Shown here in pieces: positions 39,149 through 48,073 of a stretch of DNA of 64,000 nt; position 1 is the first letter of the stretch; every line of letters begins with the position of its first letter. The stretch spans positions 1 to 64,000 of the forward strand of contig JAHFRQ010000012.1 in NCBI GenBank assembly GCA_023266215.1. Reading direction: 5' to 3'. The position numbers were made by a program, and so were the translations under genes. The notes beneath the pieces are model-generated. The model was not told the origin of the DNA. It saw only the letters and a list, made by a program, of their open reading frames with translations, and made no database searches. The stretch is from Gammaproteobacteria bacterium (GTDB taxonomy: Bacteria; Pseudomonadota; Gammaproteobacteria; Coxiellales; Coxiellaceae).

Positions 39149-39157
39149 GATTAATTA

Positions 39158-39258
39158 TAATCAGCGCGTTAGAATTGTATTTGAGTTTAACCCGCTGATT
39201 ATGATTTATTTATAATGAGCGGGTTAAACTGAGATTTTAATCTAACCCGCTGAGTATA
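39158..39258. repeat. Alternating inverted copies of TAACCCGCTGA
   Basis: Four half-sites occur in alternating orientation: AATCAGCGCGTTAGA (about 39160), AGTTTAACCCGCT (39184-39196), AGCGGGTTAAACT (39218-39230) and TCTAACCCGCTGAG (about 39241). The middle pair is a perfect 13-bp inverted repeat. The layout matches the operator arrays before the ATPase/Fic cassettes, but no such gene follows. One pair could also act as the terminator of the aldolase gene. The remaining bases to gspD contain no reading frame. Confidence 0.6.
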
Positions 39259-39382
39259 AAGTTTTATATGTAAATTTTGAACGGGTTTGTGAAGGATTTT
39301 TTTTAAACCCACCGCTATTTTTTCCACTGTAACGTGCTAAGATGTAAGGGTTATTTAGTCGGTCGAGTAATCAGGTGGAAGG

Positions 39383-41518
39383 ATGCACAAAAAGCGTTGG
39401 GCTCGAGTAGCTCTCTGTGTGCTGGCAATGCTTGGCGCTGCAAAATTGGCGGCGTCTCCGCTCGTCGCGCAAACAGAACCTGCTCAAACACTATCCATTA
39501 GCACTATTCCTGCATCTCCAACACCTGCTGAAACACCTTCTGCAAGTGAACCTTCAGCTCAAGCGCAAATGTGGAATTTAAAAAATGCGGATATCAGAGC
39601 AGTTATTCAGACCATTTCAATATTAACAGGTAAGAATTTTATTATTGATCCGCGTGTTCAAGGCAATGTGACTTTAATTTCTCAAAAACCAATGACGCCC
39701 GATGAGTTGTATCAAGTATTTTTATCCATGCTTCAGATTTTACAATTTGCAGCAGTACCAACCGGTAATGTGATTAAAATTGTGCCAGCGATGGACGCAT
39801 CTACCTTATCAAGACAAATCGCAACCAATGCAAATCCAGGATCGGGTGATGAAATTGTCGTGCGCGTTGTGGCGGTAAACCATGTGTCTGCACCAGAGTT
39901 AGTGCCTGTGTTGCGGCCGCTGATGTCACAATCTGGCAGCATTACTGCTTATATGCCATCGAACGCACTGATTTTAGCGGGCACCGCATCAAACATTAAT
40001 CGTTTGGTGAAAGTGATTCACAACATGGATGTGATTAATTCCAGCCAAGTAACCGTTGTGCGTATGCATTATGCGAATGCAAAACATGTCGTGTCAGTGA
40101 TTCGTACGTTGCAAAGTGCAAATCAAGCGCGCGGCGGTGTTTCAAATGTCGCATTAGCCAATGACGATGATGATAATAGTATTTTAATCAGTGCCAACGA
40201 TACGAATACCGCGATGATTGAAAATTTAATTCGCACATTGGATCGCAAAGGCACAGGCGCTGATGACACAAGAGTAATTAGATTAAATTATTTATCAGCG
40301 AAAAAATTAGCGCCGATTATTGCAAATATTGCGGCGGGCATTAGCGCAACAGGTGTCAAAGCGACAGGTAAAGCTGCGACAACAACAACTTCTGATGCTG
40401 ATGAGAGCAAGAGCAATGTTTCTATTCAAGCAGAAGAAAGCGACAACGCCATTATTATGCATGCACCTGTGAGTATTTTGAATAATTTAACAACGGTTAT
40501 TCATCGTTTGGATACGCGCCCAAGAGAAGTGTTGGTTGAAGCCATTATTGTTAAAGTCGATGAAAATTTATTAAATAAATTAGGTATTGTGTGGGGCACC
40601 GCAAATAATAATGCCAATAATGCCAGCACAACGGTTTCAGGCAATATACCTACTGATGGCGTTGCGCAAGGTGCTGCGGTGACATCAACAGGAGCCGCTG
40701 TACCAGCTTCTAGCGTGATTGGTTCGCACAATACGTTGGCGATGCAGATTGATCAGGGCGTCGGATTTTTACCAGGACAAGATTTAACGATGGTATTGCA
40801 TTTATTAAAACAAAATGGATCATCTGATGTGTTGTCAACGCCATCAGTTGTGGTGTTAGACAATGAGAAAGCGGTTATTTCAGACGGACAAAATGTCGGT
40901 ATGGCGAATCGCTCTTATCAAGGCGCATCAGCAACAACAACAGGAAATCCAGCGCAAAATGAAGTAACGCCATTTAACACTATTCAACGAACTGATGTCG
41001 CACTGAGCTTACAAGTCACGCCGCAAATCAGTCCAAATCAAATGATTCGCATGGTATTAAAACAAAAAGATGATGCGATAGCGCCAGATGCGAATGCGGG
41101 TAGTGATAATCCAACGATTAATACCAGTCAAATAGACACAGCAGTGATGGTAAAAAGCGGCAGCATTTTGGTGCTCGGTGGATTAATTAGCAATGAACAA
41201 GAAAAAACACAGCAAAAACTGCCTATTTTAGGCGATATTCCAATTTTGGGCCAACTCTTCCGATATAACACGCACACTATTGAGAAACAAAATCTAATGG
41301 TATTTATCCGTCCGATTATTATGGCAGGCAACATGGGGCGTGAACAAACCAAGCATCGTTATGCGTATATGCGTCAAGCGCAAATTCAATCAGCAACAGA
41401 TCATGTGACACAAAAAGATATTCCGCTGCTGCCGAATTTAACTTCGCAAAAACCACTGCCTTTGCCGAGCCCAGTTAAAACAATGGATTTGCCAACACCC
41501 ACTGAAACTGATAAATAA
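39383..41518 (+). CDS. gspD: Type II secretion secretin GspD
   Basis: GspD forms the outer-membrane channel of the T2SS. The 711-aa protein has a signal peptide (ending near AKLAASPLVA), a Pro/Thr linker, then N0 (MWNLKNADIRAVIQTISILT), N1-N3 modules (for example NALILAGTASNINRL and SNVSIQAEESDNAIIMHA) and the secretin core (STPSVVVLDNEKAVISDGQ, VMVKSGSILVLGGLIS, PILGDIPILGQLFR). It is the first gene of the operon, with GTGGAAGG before the ATG. Confidence 0.96.
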   Translation: MHKKRWARVALCVLAMLGAAKLAASPLVAQTEPAQTLSISTIPASPTPAETPSASEPSAQAQMWNLKNADIRAVIQTISILTGKNFIIDPRVQGNVTLISQKPMTPDELYQVFLSMLQILQFAAVPTGNVIKIVPAMDASTLSRQIATNANPGSGDEIVVRVVAVNHVSAPELVPVLRPLMSQSGSITAYMPSNALILAGTASNINRLVKVIHNMDVINSSQVTVVRMHYANAKHVVSVIRTLQSANQARGGVSNVALANDDDDNSILISANDTNTAMIENLIRTLDRKGTGADDTRVIRLNYLSAKKLAPIIANIAAGISATGVKATGKAATTTTSDADESKSNVSIQAEESDNAIIMHAPVSILNNLTTVIHRLDTRPREVLVEAIIVKVDENLLNKLGIVWGTANNNANNASTTVSGNIPTDGVAQGAAVTSTGAAVPASSVIGSHNTLAMQIDQGVGFLPGQDLTMVLHLLKQNGSSDVLSTPSVVVLDNEKAVISDGQNVGMANRSYQGASATTTGNPAQNEVTPFNTIQRTDVALSLQVTPQISPNQMIRMVLKQKDDAIAPDANAGSDNPTINTSQIDTAVMVKSGSILVLGGLISNEQEKTQQKLPILGDIPILGQLFRYNTHTIEKQNLMVFIRPIIMAGNMGREQTKHRYAYMRQAQIQSATDHVTQKDIPLLPNLTSQKPLPLPSPVKTMDLPTPTETDK

Positions 41519-41526
41519 GCAAGGAT

Positions 41527-43050
41527 ATGAAAAACCCAACTGATTTAAAAGCGTTGTCAGAAAAATCAGAAAAATCAGAAAAACTGCGTCGATTTTCATT
41601 TCACTTTGCTAAAAAACACGGCGTATTTTTACAAACCGAAACACCTGAGATTGCCACTATTTGTTATTTGCCTACAACAAATTTGCAAGCATTAGTCGAG
41701 CTGCGTCGTTATTTTCAAAAACCAGTGAAATTGGTTTCTGTTTCGCAAAATGATTTTGAAAAGTTATTATCAAAAGCGTACGAGACGACAACCGGTTCTG
41801 CGATGGCGGCCATCACTGATATCGAAGAAGAATTTGATTTAAAAGCAATGATGGATTTATTGCCGAAAACAGCTGATTTATTAGAATCAGAAGATGATGC
41901 ACCGGTTATTCGATTAATTAATGCGGTGTTAACGCAAGCAATTAAACAATCAGCCTCTGATATTCATTTTGAAACATTTGATGATCGTTTAATGATTCGT
42001 TTTCGAATTGATGGCGTGCTGCGCGAAGTATTAGAACCACCGCGCGCATTGGCGCCGCTCATTACTTCTCGACTAAAAGTCATGGCGCGGCTAGATATTG
42101 CTGAAAAAAGATTGCCACAAGACGGACGTATTTCATTAAGAATTGCAGGGCGCGCAGTGGATGTCCGTGTTTCAACGATTCCAACTAATCACGGCGAAAG
42201 AATTGTGTTGCGATTATTGGATCAAGAATCAGCACCACTTGATTTAACATTGCTTGGCATGTCGGATGAAACATTAAAAACAACGCAAGATTTAATTAAT
42301 CGTCCACACGGCATTTTATTAATGACGGGACCCACGGGTTCTGGTAAAACAACGACATTATATGCCATTTTAACAACACTCAATGATGTGTCTCGCAATA
42401 TTTTAACGATTGAAGATCCGATTGAATATTATTTATCGGGCGTTGGACAAACACAGGTTAATTCAAAAATTGGCATGACGTTTGCGCGCGGCTTACGCGC
42501 TATTTTGCGACAAGATCCTGATATTGTGATGGTCGGTGAAATTCGAGATTTAGAAACAGTCGAAATGGCAATTCAAGCGAGCTTAACAGGCCACTTAGTG
42601 CTATCGACGTTGCACACAAATACAGCCATTGGCGCTGTCACGCGATTAAGAGACATGGGCGCAGAAACATTTTTAATTTCATCCACTGTGATTGGTTTGG
42701 CAGCGCAGCGTTTGGTGCGCGTGCTGTGTCCGCACTGCAAAAAAGAAGAATTAGCTGACGCTGGAATAAAAAAATTAATGGGCTTAGATGAAAATAGCAC
42801 CGCTAAAATTTATATGCCTGTGGGTTGTGATTACTGCGGCAAAACAGGTTATCACGGCAGAACGGGTATTTATGAAGTGATTGCCATCGATGAAAAATTA
42901 CGCGCGATGATTCATAAGAACGAAAGTGAAGCAGATATGGAGCATTATGCAAGACAATTTTCAAAAAGTATTCGTCAAGATGGTTTTCGAAAAGTGTTAT
43001 TGGGCGAAACAACTATTGCAGAAGTGCTAAAAGTAACGGCAGAAGATTAA
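41527..43050 (+). CDS. gspE: Type II secretion ATPase GspE
   Basis: This cytoplasmic hexameric ATPase powers the pseudopilus. The 507-aa protein has an N1E-like N-terminal domain, the conserved ASDIHFE block, Walker A GPTGSGKTTTLYAIL, Asp box FARGLRAILRQDPD, Walker B IVMVGEIRDLETVE, His box TLHTNTA and a zinc-binding CPHC...CDYC pair typical of GspE. A SEK tripeptide is repeated three times near residue 11. It follows gspD after 8 bp. Confidence 0.96.
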   Translation: MKNPTDLKALSEKSEKSEKLRRFSFHFAKKHGVFLQTETPEIATICYLPTTNLQALVELRRYFQKPVKLVSVSQNDFEKLLSKAYETTTGSAMAAITDIEEEFDLKAMMDLLPKTADLLESEDDAPVIRLINAVLTQAIKQSASDIHFETFDDRLMIRFRIDGVLREVLEPPRALAPLITSRLKVMARLDIAEKRLPQDGRISLRIAGRAVDVRVSTIPTNHGERIVLRLLDQESAPLDLTLLGMSDETLKTTQDLINRPHGILLMTGPTGSGKTTTLYAILTTLNDVSRNILTIEDPIEYYLSGVGQTQVNSKIGMTFARGLRAILRQDPDIVMVGEIRDLETVEMAIQASLTGHLVLSTLHTNTAIGAVTRLRDMGAETFLISSTVIGLAAQRLVRVLCPHCKKEELADAGIKKLMGLDENSTAKIYMPVGCDYCGKTGYHGRTGIYEVIAIDEKLRAMIHKNESEADMEHYARQFSKSIRQDGFRKVLLGETTIAEVLKVTAED

Positions 43051-43056
43051 TATTTT

Positions 43057-44286
43057 ATGACAGCATTTCATTACTCGGCATTAGATAAAAACGGCAAGCG
43101 CATTAAAGGCGTCACAGAAGCTGATTCTGCGCGTGCGGCGCGGGCTGTGCTGCGCGAAAAACAAATGACCCCTTTATCTATTGAAGAAATTTCAGGTGCG
43201 CAAAAAAATCAAAAAAAATCTGATGGAGCATTGTTTTCTTTTTCACTCTCTAAAAAAATATCGGCAGCGGATTTGTCTTTAATTACACGTCAAATGTCGA
43301 CTTTAATACAAGCCGGCTTGCCGATTGATGATGTATTAACAGCGTTGGCAGAACAGACAGAAAAACAAAATGTAAAAAGAATTCTGTTAGGCGTGCGCGC
43401 AAAAGTATTAGAGGGCCACAGCTTAGCCAGTTCAATGGATGATTTTCCGAGCGCATTTCCTTTGCTGTATCGCACAACAGTGGCTGCCGGTGAGCGCACC
43501 GGAAAAATCGGGCAAGTGCTAGATCAGTTAGCAGAATACACTGAAAAACAACATCATATTTCGCAAAAAATAAAGCAAGCGCTTATTTATCCCATCATGA
43601 TGATGAGCGTGTCTATTTCTATTGTGGTTTTTTTATTAATTTATGTAGTACCTAAAATTGTCGCGGTTTTTAATCAAACCAATCAAGTATTACCGCTGGC
43701 AACTAAAATTCTCATCAATGTGAGTGCTTTTATTGCAGATGACGGTATTTATTTATTAATCGCTTTAATATTATTAATTTATTTATTTCAGCGCGCCTTA
43801 AAAAAAGAAAAATTTCGACGAAAAATTGATTTTTTTATTTTAGGTATTCCTGTTATTGGCAATGCTGTTCGCACTATTAATTGCGCGCGGTTTGGTAGAA
43901 CCTTTGGTATTTTAAATGCGGCAGCAGTGCCTGTTTTAGACGCGATGCATGCTTCGGCAGGTTTAGTTAAACCCATTCCCATGCGCGAAAAAATAAATGA
44001 ATCAATTCAACAAGTACGAGAAGGCGTGACGATTCATGCTGCGCTGCAGCGATCAGGTTATTTTGCGCCAATGTTTTTGCACTTGGTGGCCAGTGGTGAG
44101 GCCAGCGGCCAACTTGATAAAATGCTAGAAAAAGCCGCGCATTATTTAGAAAATGACGTCGAAGCTTTGATTCAAACGACATTAACGTTATTTGAACCTT
44201 TGATGATTATTGTGATGGGTGGTATTGTGCTTTATATTGTACTGGCGATTATGTTGCCGATATTTGCGTTAGATCAAATTAAATAG
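43057..44286 (+). CDS. gspF: Type II secretion inner-membrane protein GspF
   Basis: GspF is the polytopic platform protein that works with GspE. The 409-aa product begins FHYSALDKNGKRIKGV and has two homologous GspF domains (RQMSTLIQAGLPIDDVL and FGRTFGILNAAAVPVLDAM). Three membrane spans follow the usual pattern, near residues 190, 230 and 385 (MIIVMGGIVLYIVLAIMLPI). It starts 6 bp after gspE. Confidence 0.95.
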   Translation: MTAFHYSALDKNGKRIKGVTEADSARAARAVLREKQMTPLSIEEISGAQKNQKKSDGALFSFSLSKKISAADLSLITRQMSTLIQAGLPIDDVLTALAEQTEKQNVKRILLGVRAKVLEGHSLASSMDDFPSAFPLLYRTTVAAGERTGKIGQVLDQLAEYTEKQHHISQKIKQALIYPIMMMSVSISIVVFLLIYVVPKIVAVFNQTNQVLPLATKILINVSAFIADDGIYLLIALILLIYLFQRALKKEKFRRKIDFFILGIPVIGNAVRTINCARFGRTFGILNAAAVPVLDAMHASAGLVKPIPMREKINESIQQVREGVTIHAALQRSGYFAPMFLHLVASGEASGQLDKMLEKAAHYLENDVEALIQTTLTLFEPLMIIVMGGIVLYIVLAIMLPIFALDQIK

Positions 44287-44294
44287 GAAAAAAT

Positions 44295-44717
44295 ATGAGA
44301 AAAGATATTCGTGGTTTTACGTTAATCGAAGTCATGGTTGTAGTTGTGATTTTAGCGATTTTGGCCGCGGTGATTGTGCCGAATATTCTAAAACGCCCGG
44401 GTGCAGCAAGAATCGTTGCTGCCAAAAATGATATTTTATCGATTCAGAGCGCATTATCGCTTTATAAATTAGATAACGGATTTTATCCAACGACCAGCCA
44501 AGGCATTAAAGCACTGGTGTCAAAACCATCAAGCACCCCAGTTCCGCAAAATTGGGCGTCAGGCGGATATTTGAAATCCATGCCAGTTGATCCGTGGGGA
44601 CATCCTTATCATTACGCGCATCCAGGACAGCATGGTAACGTAGATATTTGGTCCGATGGCCCTTCAAGTGATTCGGGTACCGCACATGAAATTGGAAATT
44701 GGCAAGCTAATCAATAA
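44295..44717 (+). CDS. gspG: Major pseudopilin GspG
   Basis: GspG is the main subunit of the T2SS pseudopilus. The 140-aa preprotein has a short basic leader MRKDIRG cleaved before FTLIEVMVVVVILAILAAVI, then the globular part with SLYKLDNGFYPTTSQG, DPWGHPYHYAHPG and the calcium-site region DIWSDGPSSDSG. It is processed by the prepilin peptidase, which is not encoded in the window. Confidence 0.97.
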   Translation: MRKDIRGFTLIEVMVVVVILAILAAVIVPNILKRPGAARIVAAKNDILSIQSALSLYKLDNGFYPTTSQGIKALVSKPSSTPVPQNWASGGYLKSMPVDPWGHPYHYAHPGQHGNVDIWSDGPSSDSGTAHEIGNWQANQ

Positions 44718-44721
44718 TGAT

Positions 44722-44759
44722 TCCCCTCTCCCGCTTTCGAGAGAGGGTAGGGTGAGGGT
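44722..44759. repeat. REP-like palindromic repeat at the gspH start
   Basis: CCCTCTCCC...GAGAGAGGGTAGGGTGAGGG is the widespread proteobacterial interspersed repeat with a CTTTCG-like loop. It lies between gspG and gspH, and its right arm supplies both the GAGAGGG Shine-Dalgarno and the likely GTG start of gspH. A single copy was seen in the window. The transposase-like fragment at 1-192 belongs to the type of enzyme linked to such repeats. Confidence 0.75.
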
Positions 44760-45264
44760 TTCTGGCTTCACGCTGATCGAGATTCTTGTCGTATTGGTTA
44801 TTGTTGCGATTATTATGGCTGTCGCCGTGATGTCTTTGGGCCACATGGGTCGGGGGCGACATGAGCGTATGGTTGTGCAGCAATTTACGCGCGTGATCAC
44901 AGAAGCGCAGCAACAGGCTATTTTAACACCTGAAGTATTGGGTCTGAGTTTTCACTCAGGCGGCTATCAGTTTTATGAATACCAGCCCCCCACAAAATTA
45001 CATTCTGCGTCATGGCAATCATTGCGTGATGATGTGCTCTCTAATGTTTCTGCGTTTCGCAATTTGCTGACAGCACAATTAACCACTGTTTCTGGTTATA
45101 CAGCAAAAATAAAAACACAAGCAGCAAGCCCCATTATTATTTTTTCACCGAGCGGTTCTGTCACGCCCTTTATTTTAAATCTACAAGGTGATAATAGAAT
45201 TTATAGCGTTTCAGTTGAAAATAATGGCAATGCTATTGTGACGGAGCGAGCGGCAAAGGAATGA
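44752..45264 (+). CDS. gspH: Minor pseudopilin GspH
   Basis: This minor pseudopilin sits in the T2SS tip region. The N-terminal pilin motif SGFTLIEILVVLVIVAIIMA is clear and is followed by a globular part with YQFYEYQPPTK and IIIFSPSGSVTPF. I chose the GTG at 44752, which gives a five-residue leader VRVSG and a 170-aa protein. An in-frame ATG at 44656 would overlap gspG and give an implausible 37-residue leader. Translation signals appear to come from a REP-like repeat. Confidence 0.88.
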   Translation: MRVSGFTLIEILVVLVIVAIIMAVAVMSLGHMGRGRHERMVVQQFTRVITEAQQQAILTPEVLGLSFHSGGYQFYEYQPPTKLHSASWQSLRDDVLSNVSAFRNLLTAQLTTVSGYTAKIKTQAASPIIIFSPSGSVTPFILNLQGDNRIYSVSVENNGNAIVTERAAKE

Positions 45265-45432
45265 GGCATGGGAATGTATAAGCCAAGCATCAGAGATAAC
45301 CGGCCTTCAACTTACCGCGTTCCAGTGACAATAAAACAGAAGATCAAGTTTAAGTGATTGGAAAAACAGCTCGTTTGAAAAATTCATGGGCCATCATAAA
45401 TTGAAAGGAAACTTCTCGCAGATTTTACTAGT

Positions 45433-45730
45433 GGCACTGAAGGAACCGCACCGCAGCCTTGTACTCAAGGCGCAGCAAGCGGATTTTTTTCTCATTTTCC
45501 ATCATTTGGAATAGCGCGGTACTGAAATTCAACAAAGCTTAATAACAATAAACAAATGCCAAAAATGATCAAAACAAGGCGATTAAGGTTTGTCTGACAA
45601 ACTCTAATCGCCTTAATTCTTGCATTGCTTTTTGTAAAGCCATGTCTGGCATGAGTTGATACGTGAATCAAAAAAAGAATCCGCTTGCTGCGCCTTGAGT
45701 ACAAGGCTGCGGTGCGGTTCCTTCAGTGCC
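45433..45730. mobile_element. MITE-like element with perfect 53-bp terminal inverted repeats
   Basis: The left arm (45433-45485) and right arm (45678-45730) are exact reverse complements over 53 bp, starting GGCACTGAAGGAACCGCACC. The 192-bp interior has a 39-bp near-perfect palindrome (45576-45614) but no transposase. The right arm contains the stop codon of the LysE-type gene. The arms share their core with the hairpin at 35446. The rest of the gene-free interval 45265-45432 shows nothing recognisable. It resembles a non-autonomous transposable element. Confidence 0.75.
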
Positions 45731-46337
45731 AAATCGCAATTCGCACGCCAAAAGCAATTAATACAGCCCCCATGGCTTTTGCAATATAAAATTGCAATTT
45801 ATTTAGGTTTGATTTGACAGCGCGATGCGTCAATAGGTGGGCTAATAATGAAAACCAAGTCATATGAATAATAGCAATTTCAAAACCATAGCCCATCTCG
45901 CACAGCATTGAGCTGCCCGGCTTAATTACTAAAGTAAAAAATGCTAATAAAAACATAATGGCTTTTGGATTAAGTAAATTACATAATAAGCCTTGTCGAA
46001 ATGCATGAAAATCACTCATCTCATGTTTTGAATGGTGCAAATTTAATTGTGTTTTATCTCGTTTGGTTAATAGACTTTTAATGCCGATATAAATCAAATA
46101 GATTGCACCACAATATTTAATAATGCTAAAAGCCAGCAGAGATTGTGAAATAATAACGGCTAACCCAAAAATGCAATAAGTCGCGTGAATTAAAAGACTG
46201 GTTGAAATGCCAAGGGCGGTCAAAACACCTGCTTTTTTGGAATGAAGTAAAGCATTTTTGGTAACGATGGCAAAATCAGGTCCGGGCGAAATGGCAGCTA
46301 AGATAATTAATAATGTAATTGCAAAAAATGTTGACAT
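45723..46337 (-). CDS. LysE/RhtB-family amino-acid exporter
   Basis: A 204-aa inner-membrane exporter with about six membrane helices. The family start is visible: TLLIILAAISPGPDFAIVTKNAL, with the GPDF signature, and a second conserved stretch GLLCNLLNPKAIMFLLAFF. It probably exports an amino acid such as threonine, homoserine or lysine. It lies on the opposite strand inside the gsp operon between gspH and gspI, its stop codon inside the inverted repeat, so it was probably inserted there. The N-terminus has a GGGAG Shine-Dalgarno. Confidence 0.88.
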   Translation of the reverse strand: MSTFFAITLLIILAAISPGPDFAIVTKNALLHSKKAGVLTALGISTSLLIHATYCIFGLAVIISQSLLAFSIIKYCGAIYLIYIGIKSLLTKRDKTQLNLHHSKHEMSDFHAFRQGLLCNLLNPKAIMFLLAFFTLVIKPGSSMLCEMGYGFEIAIIHMTWFSLLAHLLTHRAVKSNLNKLQFYIAKAMGAVLIAFGVRIAIWH

Positions 46338-46427
46338 ACCCGCACTCCCATTATTTAGCTCTAATATGGTACAGTAATGCTAGACCAAAAAATATAGAAA
46401 ACTAATTGACCCTCGAGAGTTGTTAAG

Positions 46428-46787
46428 ATGAAAAAGGATAATGGCTTTACATTAATCGAAGTATTAATCGCATTATTTATCATTGCCATCGCGCTTGCAG
46501 CTGTGATCAAAACAACGAGCGATGCCGTGCGCGGCACATCGCATGTGCACAACACCATGGCAGCACACTGGGTTGCGATGAATTTATTATCTGAAATGCA
46601 AACCAATCAAATTCCAGCGCCAACTTCAGTGCATTCCATTTCTGGCGCGACAAAAATGCTGAATCAATCGTGGAATTGGACAGCATCCGTTGACTCGTCA
46701 GTTAAAATCATCGGCAGCGAACGCATTGTGATTCATGTTTACTTGAAGAATAAGCTCATTAATTCTGTCGCTGGATTTGTAGCGTGA
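46428..46787 (+). CDS. gspI: Minor pseudopilin GspI
   Basis: This 119-aa minor pseudopilin has a leader MKKDNG and the motif FTLIEVLIALFIIAIALAAV. It also has MAAHWVAMNLLSEMQ and the C-terminal GspI pattern WNWTASVD. It is normally between gspH and gspJ; here it is an isolated gene, with a divergent exporter upstream and a 12.3-kb island starting at its stop codon, so it must have its own promoter in the 90-bp gap from 46338. Confidence 0.92.
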   Translation: MKKDNGFTLIEVLIALFIIAIALAAVIKTTSDAVRGTSHVHNTMAAHWVAMNLLSEMQTNQIPAPTSVHSISGATKMLNQSWNWTASVDSSVKIIGSERIVIHVYLKNKLINSVAGFVA

Positions 46788-46816
46788 AGGCACGAAGGCA
46801 AGCTTGGCAAAATATT
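46788..46816 (+). repeat. Dispersed repeat R1, copy a
   Basis: GGCACGAAGGCAAGCTTGG followed by CAAAATATT starts directly after the gspI stop codon. Five further copies lie between here and 57303. Confidence 0.75.
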
Positions 46817-46861
46817 AAGTGTTGAATAAGCTCGAAAACAAGGCAGGATGGCAAAGTTGGT

Positions 46862-48070
46862 ATGAGAATATCAAAAAAACAATTTTTAGGAACTTTGTGT
46901 GGCGTATTTTTAGAATATTTTGATTACACATTATATGGCTTTTCGGCGCCTATTATTGCGAGTCTATTTTTCCCGAATGAAAAACCAGCGATCGAATTAT
47001 TATTGGCATGGATGGTCTTTGCGATAAGCTTTTTAGTACGCCCTGTCGGCGCCATTATTTTTGGGCATATTGCAGATCGTTTAGGCCGCAGACCCATTTT
47101 AATTGCAACCATTTTACTAATGAGTTTCTCAACCACTGGAATTGGTTTGTTGCCAACTTATCAAACAGCAGGGTTGCTCGCACCAATTTTACTATTATGT
47201 TGTCGCCTATTGCAGGGATTGGCTGTCAGCACAGAATATAGCGGTTGCAGCACTTATTTATTAGAATTTAAAAAATCACATCAAGGCCTTGTTTCTGGGG
47301 TGATAACCAGCGCATCTGGTTTTGGAATATTTTGTGCATCGTTACTCGTGTTACTATTTCATCAGGGTCATTGGCGGATGCCATTTATTATAGCTGGACT
47401 TTTAGTAGGCGTATTAGGATTTTATTTAAGATTGGGATTAATGGAATCACCTGAATTTTTGAAATTAAAAAAACAAAATGCCATTGTGCGATTTCCGCTT
47501 ATCCAGTTATTGCAAAAAAATCCTCGCAAATTACTGAAATCAATTATTATTTCGGCTTACGTTGGCATCGCAATTATTTGCATTGAAATTTATCTGCCTA
47601 CATATCTGCAAACACATTTTAATTTTTCAAGAAATAGGGCTTTAGAGATTTCAACCAGCATAGCTTTATTAGAGGCTTTTTTAGCTATCTTCTTTGGATT
47701 TATCTCGGATTTTATAGATAAATCAAAAGTAATTATTTTTTCTGGAATAACCATGATTTTATTTATTTTCCCCATCTTAAAATTATTTAATATCCATTCT
47801 TATTTAATTATTTTATTCGCAACTTTTTTATTGGCCTGTATTATTGCAGCAGTCGATGGCCCTATCGCAGCATATTTAGTGAACTGTTTTTCAACAGAAA
47901 CCCGTTATACTGGTGTTTCAATAAGCTATAGTGTCGGCGCTGCTCTTTTTGGCGGAGTAAGTCCAGCTGTTATTATTGCATTGCAAAATCATTTTTTAAA
48001 TTATACTATTTTTGGATGGTATTTAATGTGTAGTGCGATTATCATGATTGTTTCATTAAAGTGTCTGTAA
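46862..48070 (+). CDS. MFS transporter, metabolite:H+ symporter type
   Basis: A 402-aa 12-helix transporter of the MHS (ProP/shikimate-like) branch. It shows FLEYFDYTLYGFSAPIIASLFF in helix 1, the loop motif GHIADRLGRRPIL between helices 2 and 3, and LLQGLAVSTEYSGCSTYL in helix 4. The substrate is unknown. It starts an operon with the dipeptidase (3-bp gap) and deformylase (2-bp gap), so it may import small peptides or amino acids, which is only inference. It is the first gene of the island. Confidence 0.85.
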   Translation: MRISKKQFLGTLCGVFLEYFDYTLYGFSAPIIASLFFPNEKPAIELLLAWMVFAISFLVRPVGAIIFGHIADRLGRRPILIATILLMSFSTTGIGLLPTYQTAGLLAPILLLCCRLLQGLAVSTEYSGCSTYLLEFKKSHQGLVSGVITSASGFGIFCASLLVLLFHQGHWRMPFIIAGLLVGVLGFYLRLGLMESPEFLKLKKQNAIVRFPLIQLLQKNPRKLLKSIIISAYVGIAIICIEIYLPTYLQTHFNFSRNRALEISTSIALLEAFLAIFFGFISDFIDKSKVIIFSGITMILFIFPILKLFNIHSYLIILFATFLLACIIAAVDGPIAAYLVNCFSTETRYTGVSISYSVGAALFGGVSPAVIIALQNHFLNYTIFGWYLMCSAIIMIVSLKCL

Positions 48071-48073
48071 ATA

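Noticed and set aside
45492..45704. Minus-strand reading frame inside the inverted-repeat element
   Set aside because: It begins and ends in or near the inverted repeat, has no ribosome site and includes the internal palindrome; no protein family is recognisable.
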